Positions 23,486-31,713 of a stretch of 64,000 nucleotides of DNA are shown here, one piece after another. Numbering within the stretch: position 1 is the stretch's first letter; the number at the start of each line of letters is the position of its first letter. Under the pieces are notes generated by a model that was given only the letters and a program-made list of their open reading frames with translations, was not told the origin of the DNA and ran no database searches. The DNA comes from Candidatus Nanoarchaeia archaeon. GTDB taxonomy: Archaea; Nanoarchaeota; Nanoarchaeia; SCGC-AAA011-G17; JAFCDX01. The stretch is taken from positions 10,117 through 74,116 of the forward strand of contig JAQUND010000007.1 of NCBI GenBank assembly GCA_028717785.1, given 5' to 3'. The position numbers and the translations under genes are program-made.

Positions 23486-23851
23486 TTACTCTGAGCATTG
23501 CTTTTTGACGCTTGGTAATGTTGGTAAATTTTGCCACCAGATAACACCATCTAGAGGTACTGAAGTATAACCCCAGAACGTATCGCCTTCTTCTGTTGGT
23601 ACAGCTGGTATACGCCACCCTATATTGTCTGTCAGTCCTGTATCACTTTGTCTCAAACCTTTTTCGTTTAATGTGCTTATGTCTTTCTGTTGTTCTTTGG
23701 CAGCACAAGGTGCACATGCTAAAGTTTGATGGTTAAGGAAAGTCTGATATTCTCTCCATAGTTTGCAGTTTGTAGCGCCACAAGTGCATTTATAGCCTGG
23801 TGGTGTAGTTGCTTGAGCGTAATTAGTTTTGCCGAAAGATGTCATGTCCAT
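23486..23851 (-). CDS. zinc-binding hypothetical protein, 121 aa
   Basis: Cys pattern CTCGATNC...CAPC in the N-terminal half suggests a zinc-binding site; the C-terminal half is Trp-rich. Convergent with the LamG gene. Confidence 0.65.
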   Translation of the reverse strand: MDMTSFGKTNYAQATTPPGYKCTCGATNCKLWREYQTFLNHQTLACAPCAAKEQQKDISTLNEKGLRQSDTGLTDNIGWRIPAVPTEEGDTFWGYTSVPLDGVIWWQNLPTLPSVKKQCSE

Positions 23852-23853
23852 AA

Positions 23854-24105
23854 TTAACCTACTGCTTTCTCGTTTTCATGTCTAAGAGCATCTAGTGTAT
23901 CCTTGACACCGCATTTGTAGACTGAGATAGCATCTGGTCTTGGTGTTTTGATGAGCATAAGCATGTCAGTAAAGTCAGGTACAGATTGTTGAGCATCGAA
24001 ATTGTTTATATAATCAAGGACTTTGGCTAGCCAAACATTGAGTTTGTTTTGATCCTTTGATTGATGGATAGCTTTGTATTCAAAGAGAAGTGCAATGGGA
24101 TTCAT
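23854..24105 (-). CDS. hypothetical helical protein, 83 aa
   Basis: AAAAGGCTAATATC before ATG 24105. Helical, no recognised family. Confidence 0.65.
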   Translation of the reverse strand: MNPIALLFEYKAIHQSKDQNKLNVWLAKVLDYINNFDAQQSVPDFTDMLMLIKTPRPDAISVYKCGVKDTLDALRHENEKAVG

Positions 24106-24109
24106 GATA

Positions 24110-24451
24110 TTAGCCTTTTAGAAAGTTGGGTTCCCAGTGATAGTTGCCGTTTACGAGGACATAGAGGAGTGATGTAAATTCTTCTTCTCTTATTTCATCA
24201 CCGGTAAAGGGCCGTATTGAAACTAAACTGAAGTCGTCGTCTCTGGCTTTAACTACTATTTTTTCGCAAAAATCCTTTTTGTCTCATGCAACTTTTGGTT
24301 CGCCGTACCAGCAATTACGTTCAAGCAGTTTGATTTTTATGCCAGCAATCTGACCTTGCATTGGGCCGTCTATAAATTTTGTGACATTGGCTTCTGGTAA
24401 TCGTTTCAAATCATCAAAAGAATTTAATTTAAACATGATATTATCAGACAT
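24110..24451 (-). pseudogene. gene interrupted by one in-frame TGA (113 codons)
   Basis: AGAAAGGAGTAAT precedes ATG 24451. The frame runs 55 codons to a TGA at 24286-24284 and then continues for 57 more codons, with normal composition, to TAA. The context (EPKVA-stop-DKKDF) would fit Trp. It is a point mutation, sequence error or UGA recoding. Confidence 0.55.
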
Positions 24452-24452
24452 A

Positions 24453-24971
24453 TTACTCCTTTCTACTCAGCGTAACTGCAAGTATATAGTCTTCATTTGT
24501 TAGTTGCAGGTTTACAAGCACAACAGTATAATCATTACGTTCAGTCGGGTGTGTTGAATAACCAGTGCCCAAGTAAGTTTTTATAAAAGGACTTAGATTA
24601 TTAGTTTTTGGGCTATATATTTTTGTGTAAGTGTATATAGATGGATCTGTGGTGTCAAAGATATAATTAGGTAATGAGTTTATTGCATATTTAGATATGT
24701 TTTCAGAGAAAATAAAAACTGGCGTAATGCCGTAGTAGATATTATTTGGGTTGAGTGGACAAGTGTATCGAGTAGCTAACAAGGGCGTATTGTCTATATT
24801 AAGCGTTGTTAAAATGTTAAACGGGTTCCAGTGGTCTTGAAACAGGAGCGGAACTATGTTTTTATCAGGTAATGAAGCATTTAAGTCTTGTATAGAGTGA
24901 ATTATGTGTTGTTTGTTGTAAGGCAGATCAGGTAGTGAGCTGGATTGTGTAATAATTTTGATAGTGTTCAT
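24453..24971 (-). CDS. hypothetical protein, 172 aa
   Basis: ATG overlaps the stop of the exchanger gene (ATGA). Asn/Tyr-rich, strand-rich protein, no recognised family. Confidence 0.7.
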   Translation of the reverse strand: MNTIKIITQSSSLPDLPYNKQHIIHSIQDLNASLPDKNIVPLLFQDHWNPFNILTTLNIDNTPLLATRYTCPLNPNNIYYGITPVFIFSENISKYAINSLPNYIFDTTDPSIYTYTKIYSPKTNNLSPFIKTYLGTGYSTHPTERNDYTVVLVNLQLTNEDYILAVTLSRKE

Positions 24972-25897
24972 TTAGATACTCCAGTAAGTACAAGAACGAT
25001 ATAGATTATGTAAATGCCTAGCAAAATTACGCCTTGTTGTTTTGTTATGGTGCCCGAGCGTGTAGGGTAGCAGGTAAATAGACAAAGCGTGCTGAAAGCA
25101 AGTGGTACAATGATTGAAGTTACAGGTTGATTGATAGGGTTAATAATAGCAGCAAGTGGTATGATGAACGAGCCGTTGAATATGTTACTGCCGATAATAG
25201 TGCCTAAGCTTATATCGTCGTGGCCCCGTAATTTTGAAATAATAGTTGTAGCAAGTTCTGGTACTGATGTGCCAACAGCAACAATAGTTGCACCTATGAT
25301 GAACGAACTAATACCGAATGTAGCTGCTATATTGCTTGCACCATGAACTATACATTTGCCAGCTGTAATGAGTAATATAAGCCCAAGCGTACAGAAAAGC
25401 AAAATGAGTCCTGGATGTAAAGTAGAAATCTGTGCTTGCTGTTTTTTATGTTTGATGATATGGAGTATTGTAAAAATAAGCCAGGTTAAGAAAATAGATA
25501 TAGTGATGATACCGTCAAGACGCGAGAAATTATTGTCAATGAAAAGCAAGAGTGTAAGTAAAGGTATGAATAATGCAACAGGAAAATCACGTTTAATGCT
25601 TTCTCTTGTCGTTTTTATGTTTGAGATTAAAAGAGCAATAGCAAGTATTAAAGCTATGTTGACGACATTGCTGCCGAGGCAGTCACCAAGAGAGATTTGA
25701 GGTGTACCAGAAAGAGCTGAATTGATTGCGACAGATAGTTCTGGGCTTGATGTAGCAAAAGCAGCAATTGTAACACCTATTATAGCAGGTGAAATACGTG
25801 CCCAGCGTCCAAGTCCTACAGCGCCTCGCACAAAAAGGTCGCCGCCAAGTCCAGCAATAGCTATGCCAACAAATAGTATTATGAAATTGATTAACAA
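24968..25897 (-). CDS. Na+/Ca2+ exchanger (CaCA superfamily, YrbG-like), 309 aa
   Basis: Start is TTG 25897, seven bases after AAGGAG. About ten membrane helices. Both CaCA alpha repeats are present: alpha-1 with GVTIAAFATSSPELSVA...SLGDCLGSN, and alpha-2 with GATIVAVGTSVPELATT...SLGTIIGSN. The acidic residues after SP and VP bind the cations in this family. Length matches bacterial YrbG proteins. Predicted to exchange Na+ or H+ for Ca2+ in the host membrane. It is unusual cargo for a phage; it sits beside one copy of a duplicated block. Confidence 0.85.
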   Translation of the reverse strand: MLINFIILFVGIAIAGLGGDLFVRGAVGLGRWARISPAIIGVTIAAFATSSPELSVAINSALSGTPQISLGDCLGSNVVNIALILAIALLISNIKTTRESIKRDFPVALFIPLLTLLLFIDNNFSRLDGIITISIFLTWLIFTILHIIKHKKQQAQISTLHPGLILLFCTLGLILLITAGKCIVHGASNIAATFGISSFIIGATIVAVGTSVPELATTIISKLRGHDDISLGTIIGSNIFNGSFIIPLAAIINPINQPVTSIIVPLAFSTLCLFTCYPTRSGTITKQQGVILLGIYIIYIVLVLTGVSK

Positions 25898-25907
25898 AAA
25901 TGTCTCC

Positions 25908-26168
25908 TTACCAATTACCAGTAAAAACAGTAATGACTTGATTGAGTTTTGAAATTGTGTCTATTTTTTGCGGGAGCACAATTTTATGTCTGTCGCAGAT
26001 GTTGTTTCGCCTTGCTTTCGGTATTTCGAGCATTCTGACTATTGTTATGAAATGGTCATTCATGTCGAATTCAAGAAAAATGAGTTCATGTACTCTTTTA
26101 AAGTATATGTCTTTTTGTGTAGATGCTGTGAACCCTTGTTGTTTTAAGATCAGGGGCGTGACTTGCAT
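25908..26168 (-). CDS. hypothetical protein, 86 aa (copy 2)
   Basis: Paralogue of 20725-20985, differing at roughly 11 positions. It lies immediately upstream of the exchanger gene. Confidence 0.75.
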   Translation of the reverse strand: MQVTPLILKQQGFTASTQKDIYFKRVHELIFLEFDMNDHFITIVRMLEIPKARRNNICDRHKIVLPQKIDTISKLNQVITVFTGNW

Positions 26169-26177
26169 AGTTATTGT

Positions 26178-26411
26178 TTATTCTTGGATTTCTTGGTATT
26201 TGAATTTGCCGTTTGTGTCAAAGTGTAGTGTGGTGTAGAACCCCTCGTAGCCTTGTATTTTCGAACGTTTGGAAACTATATTAGGAACAGAAAGCGTGAG
26301 GTTCGTGCCATGCTCGTGTTTTTCTAATTTAGGTTTAATGCCGACTCTGTTGTAGAGCGCAATAAATCTGTCTAAATCGGAAGAAGTGTCGATTGTTGAG
26401 TCTGTAATCAT
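26178..26411 (-). CDS. hypothetical protein, 77 aa (copy 2, shorter)
   Basis: Matches the first 77 residues of the 21278 product, then stops with YQEIQE. It may be a truncated duplicate. Confidence 0.65.
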   Translation of the reverse strand: MITDSTIDTSSDLDRFIALYNRVGIKPKLEKHEHGTNLTLSVPNIVSKRSKIQGYEGFYTTLHFDTNGKFKYQEIQE

Positions 26412-26414
26412 GGT

Positions 26415-26618
26415 TTAGCAGCTCCCAAAATTTGTTGATTTGAACATAGGATTGTTATTGTCTGGTGAAAAATGTAGTTGTTCAAGTCTATTTAGGTCAT
26501 CAGCACTTACTAGATCAGGATTTATGTTGACATATAGCGTGTCATGTTCACAATGTGTTGGAAATTGTGGACAACCGTATTTTGATAAAATTTGTAGAGC
26601 TTCAATTAATTCTTCCAT
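26415..26618 (-). CDS. hypothetical protein, 67 aa
   Basis: Acidic small protein, with LIEALQILSKYGCPQF suggesting an alpha/beta fold. No recognised family. Confidence 0.6.
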   Translation of the reverse strand: MEELIEALQILSKYGCPQFPTHCEHDTLYVNINPDLVSADDLNRLEQLHFSPDNNNPMFKSTNFGSC

Positions 26619-26664
26619 AATTTGTATCTATCGTAAGTTTGTTATGTTACTACCAAATATTTTT

Positions 26665-27141
26665 TCATATTGTTTTACCAATACGCGTATTGAGCGTTCT
26701 ATATGAATTCGTAGTATAGTTAGTTATTTCAGCATATAAGAAACTGACAAGGTCACAGAAAAATTCTTCTTGTTTACTCGTATTGATAGTAGGTTTGTCG
26801 TTTTTATTGAATATGGTGGAGTGGTAGGATAGAGCTGCATGACTACATTCGTGTATGATTAATGGGTGTGCTAGAGCTTGAAATGTAAGCGCTATGGTGC
26901 CTATTTTCTTATTATTGCTTATATTGACAAGGTATGCACCGCTTAATTTGCTTGCTTTTGCTGTTCTGGGTTTGCCTTCATATTTATCGACGAAGGATAT
27001 CAAGTCTTTGGGATTATTGTAAATATGTACTATGAAATAGTGATTACGTATCGCTATTTTGAGACGATGGTATTTTTTAAACAGCATACATGTTGTTTTT
27101 ATGTCTTTAAAACTGAGAAAATTGTCTTTTTTATGCGTCAT
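26665..27141 (-). CDS. putative zinc metallopeptidase-like protein, about 158 aa
   Basis: The motif HECSHA about residue 100, followed by an E-x-x-x-C-D region (KQEEFFCDLVSFL), resembles the HExxH...E active site of small metallopeptidases. The frame is open up to 27360, but the upstream part overlaps the next gene and is Cys/Tyr-rich without an SD, so a start at 27141 (MTHKKDN) is preferred. Confidence 0.5.
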   Translation of the reverse strand: MTHKKDNFLSFKDIKTTCMLFKKYHRLKIAIRNHYFIVHIYNNPKDLISFVDKYEGKPRTAKASKLSGAYLVNISNNKKIGTIALTFQALAHPLIIHECSHAALSYHSTIFNKNDKPTINTSKQEEFFCDLVSFLYAEITNYTTNSYRTLNTRIGKTI

Positions 27142-27214
27142 GCTGGTTTTATAAACAAAGATAAAGCAAGAGAAATAAAAATGTGTTTTTTCTCTGTATG
27201 CTGTTATGATAGCT

Positions 27215-27445
27215 TTATGAAGCATATTTGGATTTTTTGTCAAAGGTGTCATAAGTGAGCATGGATACATATTGTATAACAAAGATACTAATGCATGCGA
27301 TATGCAGCCCGATTGTGAAAGTATTTGATATGACAAATCGTATGATGAATGAGACAACAAAAAACGACAGACACACCCAAAAGCTTCTGTTACGGTTTGT
27401 ATTGCCGCAATAGATGCACAGTTTGATCAAGAATGATTTAATCAT
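27215..27445 (-). CDS. small membrane protein, 76 aa
   Basis: Two hydrophobic helices. ATG overlaps the stop of the upstream gene (ATGA), which supports translation. Confidence 0.6.
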   Translation of the reverse strand: MIKSFLIKLCIYCGNTNRNRSFWVCLSFFVVSFIIRFVISNTFTIGLHIACISIFVIQYVSMLTYDTFDKKSKYAS

Positions 27446-27650
27446 GATATTTTTCTACGATTGATTGTATGGTGACCAGATCCCATGAATCTGGGTTACT
27501 GTCTACAAGACATTCAGTTTGCCATAAGGGACAAGTAAGTTTAGCTGTTTGGCACGGATAAACTGTTCGATGTGGATAAGTTGAGCAAATAGGGGGTTTG
27601 CATGGGCACTTTGGGAATTGAATGCAAATTTGTTTGATTTTCGATAGCAT
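27438..27650 (-). CDS. Cys/Pro-rich small protein, 70 aa
   Basis: Eight Cys in the first 50 residues, including CPCKPPIC and CPLWQTEC. Coupled to the membrane protein downstream. Unknown function. Confidence 0.55.
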   Translation of the reverse strand: MLSKIKQICIQFPKCPCKPPICSTYPHRTVYPCQTAKLTCPLWQTECLVDSNPDSWDLVTIQSIVEKYHD

Positions 27651-27683
27651 AATAGATACCCTTTAGAATGGTGTTGGGTGTGT

Positions 27684-27960
27684 CTATGTAATCACCTTAT
27701 GGGCTTTGTTTTGTTTGGCCCGTGGTGCCCGCGCTGATTGTAGCATGGATATGTCGAGTATACTGTAGCCCAACCGCCACGGTTCGAACGTGATTTCAGT
27801 AGAGCGTTGACGCGTCACTCTAACGGACGGTAAACCCTGCTTCGCATATTGTACTACTTGAATGGAGATGCATCCCCAAAACAAAGTTCCGATATGCTCA
27901 GCCGACCCGGTGAGGGGGCTATTGCATACTGTTATCATAGTATGAAAATCGTAGATAATT
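27684..27960. other. GC-rich island without secure gene
   Basis: About 52 percent GC by eye in an AT-rich neighbourhood. It contains a T-arm-like CACG-TTCGAAC-CGTG hairpin on the minus strand, a TGACGCGTCA palindrome and a TAGAG/CTCTA stem. A 107-codon minus frame (27684-28007) crosses it without an SD. Could be a decayed gene, a structured RNA or a recent insertion. Confidence 0.35.
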
Positions 27961-27978
27961 GATAGGGTTGCCATATTT

Positions 27979-28203
27979 TTAATACATAGTAAAAAAATAA
28001 TAACCATTGTAGGCAGGATCTATAATTTTTTTGAGTTCTGCATTGAAATGAGTTCTGTTTATACTGTTTGCGTCTTTGCTGTGAACCATAATTTGTGTAG
28101 CATTATTGACAATGGCAGTTTCGTACAGAAAAGAACGTATGAGAGAAATTGTTTCTGATGAAACTTCATTAGCAATGAGCAAGTTTGTTTGTGTTGTTTT
28201 CAT
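27979..28203 (-). CDS. hypothetical protein, 74 aa
   Basis: AAGGAATTAAAAC before ATG 28203. Helical N-terminal half. No recognised family. Confidence 0.6.
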   Translation of the reverse strand: MKTTQTNLLIANEVSSETISLIRSFLYETAIVNNATQIMVHSKDANSINRTHFNAELKKIIDPAYNGYYFFTMY

Positions 28204-28330
28204 GTTTTAATTCCTTATCATCTGGGCTCTGTTGTGTTTCTACATGGAATCGATAGCCGCAATGGTCGCATAATTCCCAACCATGCCATAGAATATCACC
28301 AATATCATGATTGCAACGTCTACACTTCAT
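28169..28330 (-). CDS. zinc-ribbon small protein, 53 aa
   Basis: CRRC at residue 3 and CDHCG near residue 21 make a zinc ribbon followed by a charged tail. It overlaps the next gene by 35 nt. No clear SD. Confidence 0.5.
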   Translation of the reverse strand: MKCRRCNHDIGDILWHGWELCDHCGYRFHVETQQSPDDKELKHENNTNKLAHC

Positions 28331-28410
28331 GTCTAATTATATTAGAAATCACATGAAATAGAATTTTTATAGAGTTTTTATACGTGTAAGTTTATGAAAA
28401 GGAAATAGAT

Positions 28411-28896
28411 ATGAATTATGAAAAAATAGTACGTGAAGTTGTTGCTTTTGCATCCGAAAAAACACGAATTGAATTTGAAAAATTTGTCAAGAACGACAAA
28501 GATGTAAAAGCTATTTATGCTGAATTTATTGTTAATAGACATGTACCCTACATGGATGTCATTGACATGATAAAGGGCAATAAAGATTTACCTGAAGGGT
28601 TTAAAGAAAAATTTATAGGATACCATAAGGAGTTTGGGAAAAAGAAAGAACAATTTAGTAAAGAAAATGCTGATCTTGTTGCTCAAATTGATAAGTTTAT
28701 GATCATAAACAAGTATAAAGATCTTTCAAGGGATGAGACTTATCAATCATTTAAAGCTGTAAAAGAATTTATTAAACAAGTTGTAGAGACAATAAAGGCT
28801 AAAGGTTTTGATTCTATAAATTTATGGCAATATAGGTTGTTGTATGTTAAGAATTTGTTGTTCAATAGTATTGCATGGTGTAGGGCCACAGCATAG
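28411..28896 (+). CDS. hypothetical helical protein, 161 aa
   Basis: AAAAGGAAATAGAT then ATG. Highly charged and helical. Ends in TAG; if amber is suppressed the frame adds 17 codons (WDRIIEIL-type helix) before TAA. Confidence 0.75.
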   Translation: MNYEKIVREVVAFASEKTRIEFEKFVKNDKDVKAIYAEFIVNRHVPYMDVIDMIKGNKDLPEGFKEKFIGYHKEFGKKKEQFSKENADLVAQIDKFMIINKYKDLSRDETYQSFKAVKEFIKQVVETIKAKGFDSINLWQYRLLYVKNLLFNSIAWCRATA

Positions 28897-28959
28897 ATTG
28901 CAACCTGGTGTACAAGTAAATTTTGGGATAGAATTATAGAGATCTTGTAATGTTTGCAT

Positions 28960-29778
28960 TTAGATTCTGAATGCTCTTTTTGCGGATAGTTTTTTGCGGC
29001 TTATTGATGTTATTATTTTTTCGCAGTTATCGACTATAGTTTCCCATTGGTCTGCTCCTGCATTATTTATTTGCATTGCAATAATGTGTACTCTTTCATT
29101 AAAAGCTTTTACTGCGTCAAGCACTTTTCCATTTTTGTCAAAAGCAGGTGGACCACCAGTAGTCGAAATGCTACTCAATATATCAATTGGGATTACATGT
29201 TTTGCTTTATTGAAAGCTGCATCAATATCAGCTTTGAAAGTAACTTCACCACCATTTGCTGTAATAAGAATATCTAATGAATCTGTGAAAGCATTAGAGT
29301 ATCTTTCTTGATTTTGAGCCACGTATATAGGAATGTCAATATCTTCCCTGACATATTTTAAATACTTGGGACAACTGTGTCCAAGCAATGGTAATCCAAA
29401 TTTTTTAGCAGTGTTATTTATAGCGAGATCAACACCAATATCTGAGGCTCCATTGGCAAGTCTAATACTAATACCTCTGAAATAATGTTGTAATTTTTCA
29501 ATTGCATGAGAAAGAAGAAATTCACAAGCAGCTTCATAAGCTCCAAATTGTATTCCCCATTCAGAACAACGTTCTGGAGTAATAGTTGAGAATCCATTCA
29601 TACCCAGAACGATTACGTCTTCTCCTGACAAGACTTCATTATAAGCTCGAGTATATTCATCAGGCATATAGATTTTTGTTTTGATTTTTTTTGTAAAACT
29701 AGAGTCGGTTTCAGAAGATAATGTCGTAACATTGTCTTTTCTTGAAACAATTAGACCATTATCAGAAAAAGTTTCCAT
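28960..29778 (-). CDS. Rossmann-like (SLOG/LOG-like) protein, 272 aa
   Basis: A beta-alpha core shows VIVLGMNGFSTI, RLANGASDIGVDLAI, and then ILITANGGEVTFKADIDAA, recalling SLOG or LOG nucleotide-binding folds with their GG and G-x-G-x-D elements. The family assignment is tentative. First gene of a five-gene minus run with HNH, CxxCxxCC and RHH-like genes. Confidence 0.5.
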   Translation of the reverse strand: METFSDNGLIVSRKDNVTTLSSETDSSFTKKIKTKIYMPDEYTRAYNEVLSGEDVIVLGMNGFSTITPERCSEWGIQFGAYEAACEFLLSHAIEKLQHYFRGISIRLANGASDIGVDLAINNTAKKFGLPLLGHSCPKYLKYVREDIDIPIYVAQNQERYSNAFTDSLDILITANGGEVTFKADIDAAFNKAKHVIPIDILSSISTTGGPPAFDKNGKVLDAVKAFNERVHIIAMQINNAGADQWETIVDNCEKIITSISRKKLSAKRAFRI

Positions 29779-29779
29779 T

Positions 29780-30067
29780 TTATTTCTTTTTCTTCTCCTT
29801 CATACATACACCGAATTTTTGTTTTCGAATCCATTTGATCCAAGTTTTTATCTTAGGATGTTCAAGTAGTTTTTCGAGAGTATTGTAGGAATCTCTTAAC
29901 TCATTATTTGTGAAAAGCAAATGGATTTGATTTCCACAATCAATGCATACTAGAATTGTTTTTCCGCCTTTACCACCTTTTGAAGCAGGAGTCAGATGGT
30001 GTTTTTCTAAAAATTTTTCTGGTGTTTCTCTCCTGCAAATTGAACAGGTCGTTATTTCTGAGAGCAT
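29780..30067 (-). CDS. HNH-type nuclease-like protein, 95 aa
   Basis: CSIC, then EKHHLTPASKGG, then CIDCGNQIHLLF gives the zinc-supported HNH beta-beta-alpha fold, with HH as the catalytic pair and a final His. Overlaps the next gene upstream by 16 nt. Could be a homing or packaging-type nuclease. Confidence 0.7.
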   Translation of the reverse strand: MLSEITTCSICRRETPEKFLEKHHLTPASKGGKGGKTILVCIDCGNQIHLLFTNNELRDSYNTLEKLLEHPKIKTWIKWIRKQKFGVCMKEKKKK

Positions 30068-30303
30068 AGTAACTCTCTTATTTTATTTTTTCTTCTAATA
30101 TTTCCAATTGTTGATGAACAGCCAGTATCAAATGCTGGCGAGAAATTAGAAAATGGATTTTGTTTGATTTCATCATATTTCGAACATTTATTATTGACGG
30201 TTAAATAATTACACTGGTGAGTGATAGGGTTCCAATCACCAAAGGGACAAGGACCAAGCGTGCAACAAAAGCCGCATTGAACGCATTCAAGGGTTTCAAA
30301 CAT
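30052..30303 (-). CDS. YkgJ-type CxxCxxCC metal-binding protein, 83 aa
   Basis: CVQCGFCCTLGPCPFG near the N-terminus and CNYL...CSKYDEI downstream follow the UPF0153/YkgJ cysteine pattern, predicted to chelate Zn or Fe. Shorter than many family members. Confidence 0.7.
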   Translation of the reverse strand: MFETLECVQCGFCCTLGPCPFGDWNPITHQCNYLTVNNKCSKYDEIKQNPFSNFSPAFDTGCSSTIGNIRRKNKIRELLCSQK

Positions 30304-30619
30304 TTACTCTCGTAGTTGTTTTTGTTGTATGTTTCAATTTTTCAAGCAAAGAACCGACATGTTCATTTGCTAGTTTTCTTGCTTTACGTTCAGAACAAAT
30401 TGGAGGATTTGGGTAATCTTTTGAAGACAAACATGTTACTATATGTTTTATAATTTCTGTTTTACGGTCGTCTCTTGGTTGTTTTTTACCGAATAAAGCA
30501 TATTCGATACCTTTGAAGTATTGAATTGCAGGGGGATTGACAACGACAGAAGGGTCGACAGTGCATTTATGCGTGTCTTGTGGACTTGAAGCTTCTATTG
30601 TAATAGTAATAGTTTTCAT
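30296..30619 (-). CDS. hypothetical protein, 107 aa
   Basis: Short overlaps with both neighbours (ATGA at 30616-30619; 8 nt at 30296). Strand-rich start and basic C-terminus; no recognised family. Confidence 0.65.
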   Translation of the reverse strand: MKTITITIEASSPQDTHKCTVDPSVVVNPPAIQYFKGIEYALFGKKQPRDDRKTEIIKHIVTCLSSKDYPNPPICSERKARKLANEHVGSLLEKLKHTTKTTTRVNV

Positions 30620-30861
30620 AATTCAAGTTCGACCTCTTTGTAATTTTTATTTTCTGGATTAGCAATATAAAAATGATAGTTTAATAATTTCCATTCATGT
30701 AAGCGTTTAAAAATATCTAAAGAATAACACATTAAGTCTGTAACAGTCTCAAACTTAAGGTCGCCTTTTAATTTTAAAACGTCCTTCATCTGATTAGGTT
30801 TCAGCCGTAATGAAATTATCTTAGACTTATTTTCTTTATTAGGCCTTGAAATTTTAAGCAT
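30616..30861 (-). CDS. ribbon-helix-helix-like protein, 81 aa
   Basis: KIISLRLKPNQMKDVLKL followed by a helix fits a ribbon-helix-helix DNA-binding motif. It may regulate the run of genes downstream. Tentative. Confidence 0.5.
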   Translation of the reverse strand: MLKISRPNKENKSKIISLRLKPNQMKDVLKLKGDLKFETVTDLMCYSLDIFKRLHEWKLLNYHFYIANPENKNYKEVELEL

Positions 30862-30865
30862 ATTA

Positions 30866-30949
30866 TTAATAAATCACAATAGCATTTTTATTTTGCCAAT
30901 TCGTGCTTATCTGCTTTTTACGATTTGAAAGTTTTAGTGACTCGATCAT
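30866..30949 (-). CDS. short ORF, 27 aa
   Basis: AAAAAGGAAACAAAAAT precedes ATG 30949, a reasonable SD. The peptide is basic. Too short to judge. Confidence 0.35.
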   Translation of the reverse strand: MIESLKLSNRKKQISTNWQNKNAIVIY

Positions 30950-31140
30950 ATTTTTGTTTCCTTTTTGAAATTTTTAGATTATATTTAAAAGGAAAGCAAA
31001 TATAAACTTTTAAAAAGAGACAAAAATGCAGTAGATTATTGGTTTTATATAGGTAAGAGTTTTTAAACCTCTGTAAGTCTCCCGTTTTTATTGTAACTGT
31101 ATCTTCAAACAGAACTCAAAACAATAATAAACAGGAGACT
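30950..31140. promoter_or_regulatory. divergent intergenic region
   Basis: AT-rich gap between the minus run and the plus-strand unit at 31145. It is expected to hold divergent promoters; TTGTAACTG and TATAAA-like stretches are present but no motif is secure. Confidence 0.3.
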
Positions 31141-31144
31141 AGCA

Positions 31145-31444
31145 ATGTCAAAGATATTAAATCTCAAAAATTATTTAAAAGAACAAGCTGCAATCATAAG
31201 AACTCTGACAGCAGAACTCAAACTTTATCAAAAAAGTAATAGTGGTGCTGACGGAGGTTATTTTAAACAATTAAAATATTTGGCAAAAGATTATCGTTTA
31301 CATCATATAGCTTACAGTCTTTTGAAAGGAAAGACTTATGAACAAATTGAAAAATGTTGTGCTGAAAATAATAAACCTGATATGGCCAAAGTCCAGGAGA
31401 TCAAAAATGCCTACACTGAAAATGTATGTGTTAGTGCGTGCTGA
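31145..31444 (+). CDS. hypothetical phage protein, 99 aa
   Basis: ACAGGAGACTAGCA then ATG. The segment LHHIAYSLLKGKTYEQIEKCC has the look of a small helical DNA- or protein-binding motif seen in phage proteins, but I cannot name it. Overlaps the start of the next gene. Confidence 0.7.
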   Translation: MSKILNLKNYLKEQAAIIRTLTAELKLYQKSNSGADGGYFKQLKYLAKDYRLHHIAYSLLKGKTYEQIEKCCAENNKPDMAKVQEIKNAYTENVCVSAC

Positions 31445-31712
31445 TCTTTCTGAGACATATCGTATTGTGCAGGGCAGTCATGCCCTTGCGCAATACGCGC
31501 TTGATTTCCCTGAACAATTCAAAATTTGGGGAAATTCAACAATTGTCTTTCTCAAAGTTCGTAACTTGCTTGAACTGAAAGCATGGCACGCAAAAGTATC
31601 TGAATCTGGGAAAATCCATAGGAGTTTTCACGAACCTGATCTTGAAGGCCAATTAACTGCAATTGCATGTTATGACGATGGAATTATTTTTAAGGAATTA
31701 AAAACAGCATAA
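31407..31712 (+). CDS. PTH2-like (peptidyl-tRNA hydrolase 2 fold) protein, 101 aa
   Basis: Start 31407 after CAGGAGATCAAAA. The order YVLVRADLS, QGSHALAQYAL, STIVFLKVRNLLEL and FHEPDLEGQLTAIACY parallels the PTH2 fold: core strand, QxxHA helix, central strand, EPD loop and final strand. PTH2 releases peptides from tRNA. It ends one base before the tRNA at 31714, so tRNA and enzyme are probably co-transcribed. Confidence 0.6.
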   Translation: MPTLKMYVLVRADLSETYRIVQGSHALAQYALDFPEQFKIWGNSTIVFLKVRNLLELKAWHAKVSESGKIHRSFHEPDLEGQLTAIACYDDGIIFKELKTA

Positions 31713-31713
31713 A

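Noticed and set aside
24997..25004. CGATATAG inside the exchanger gene
   Set aside because: No TTGGCA-like box at 17-18 nt; not counted as an early promoter.
27684..28007. 107-codon minus frame as a gene
   Set aside because: No SD, overlaps the previous gene end, and composition follows the GC-rich island rather than a protein family; kept only as an uncertain region.
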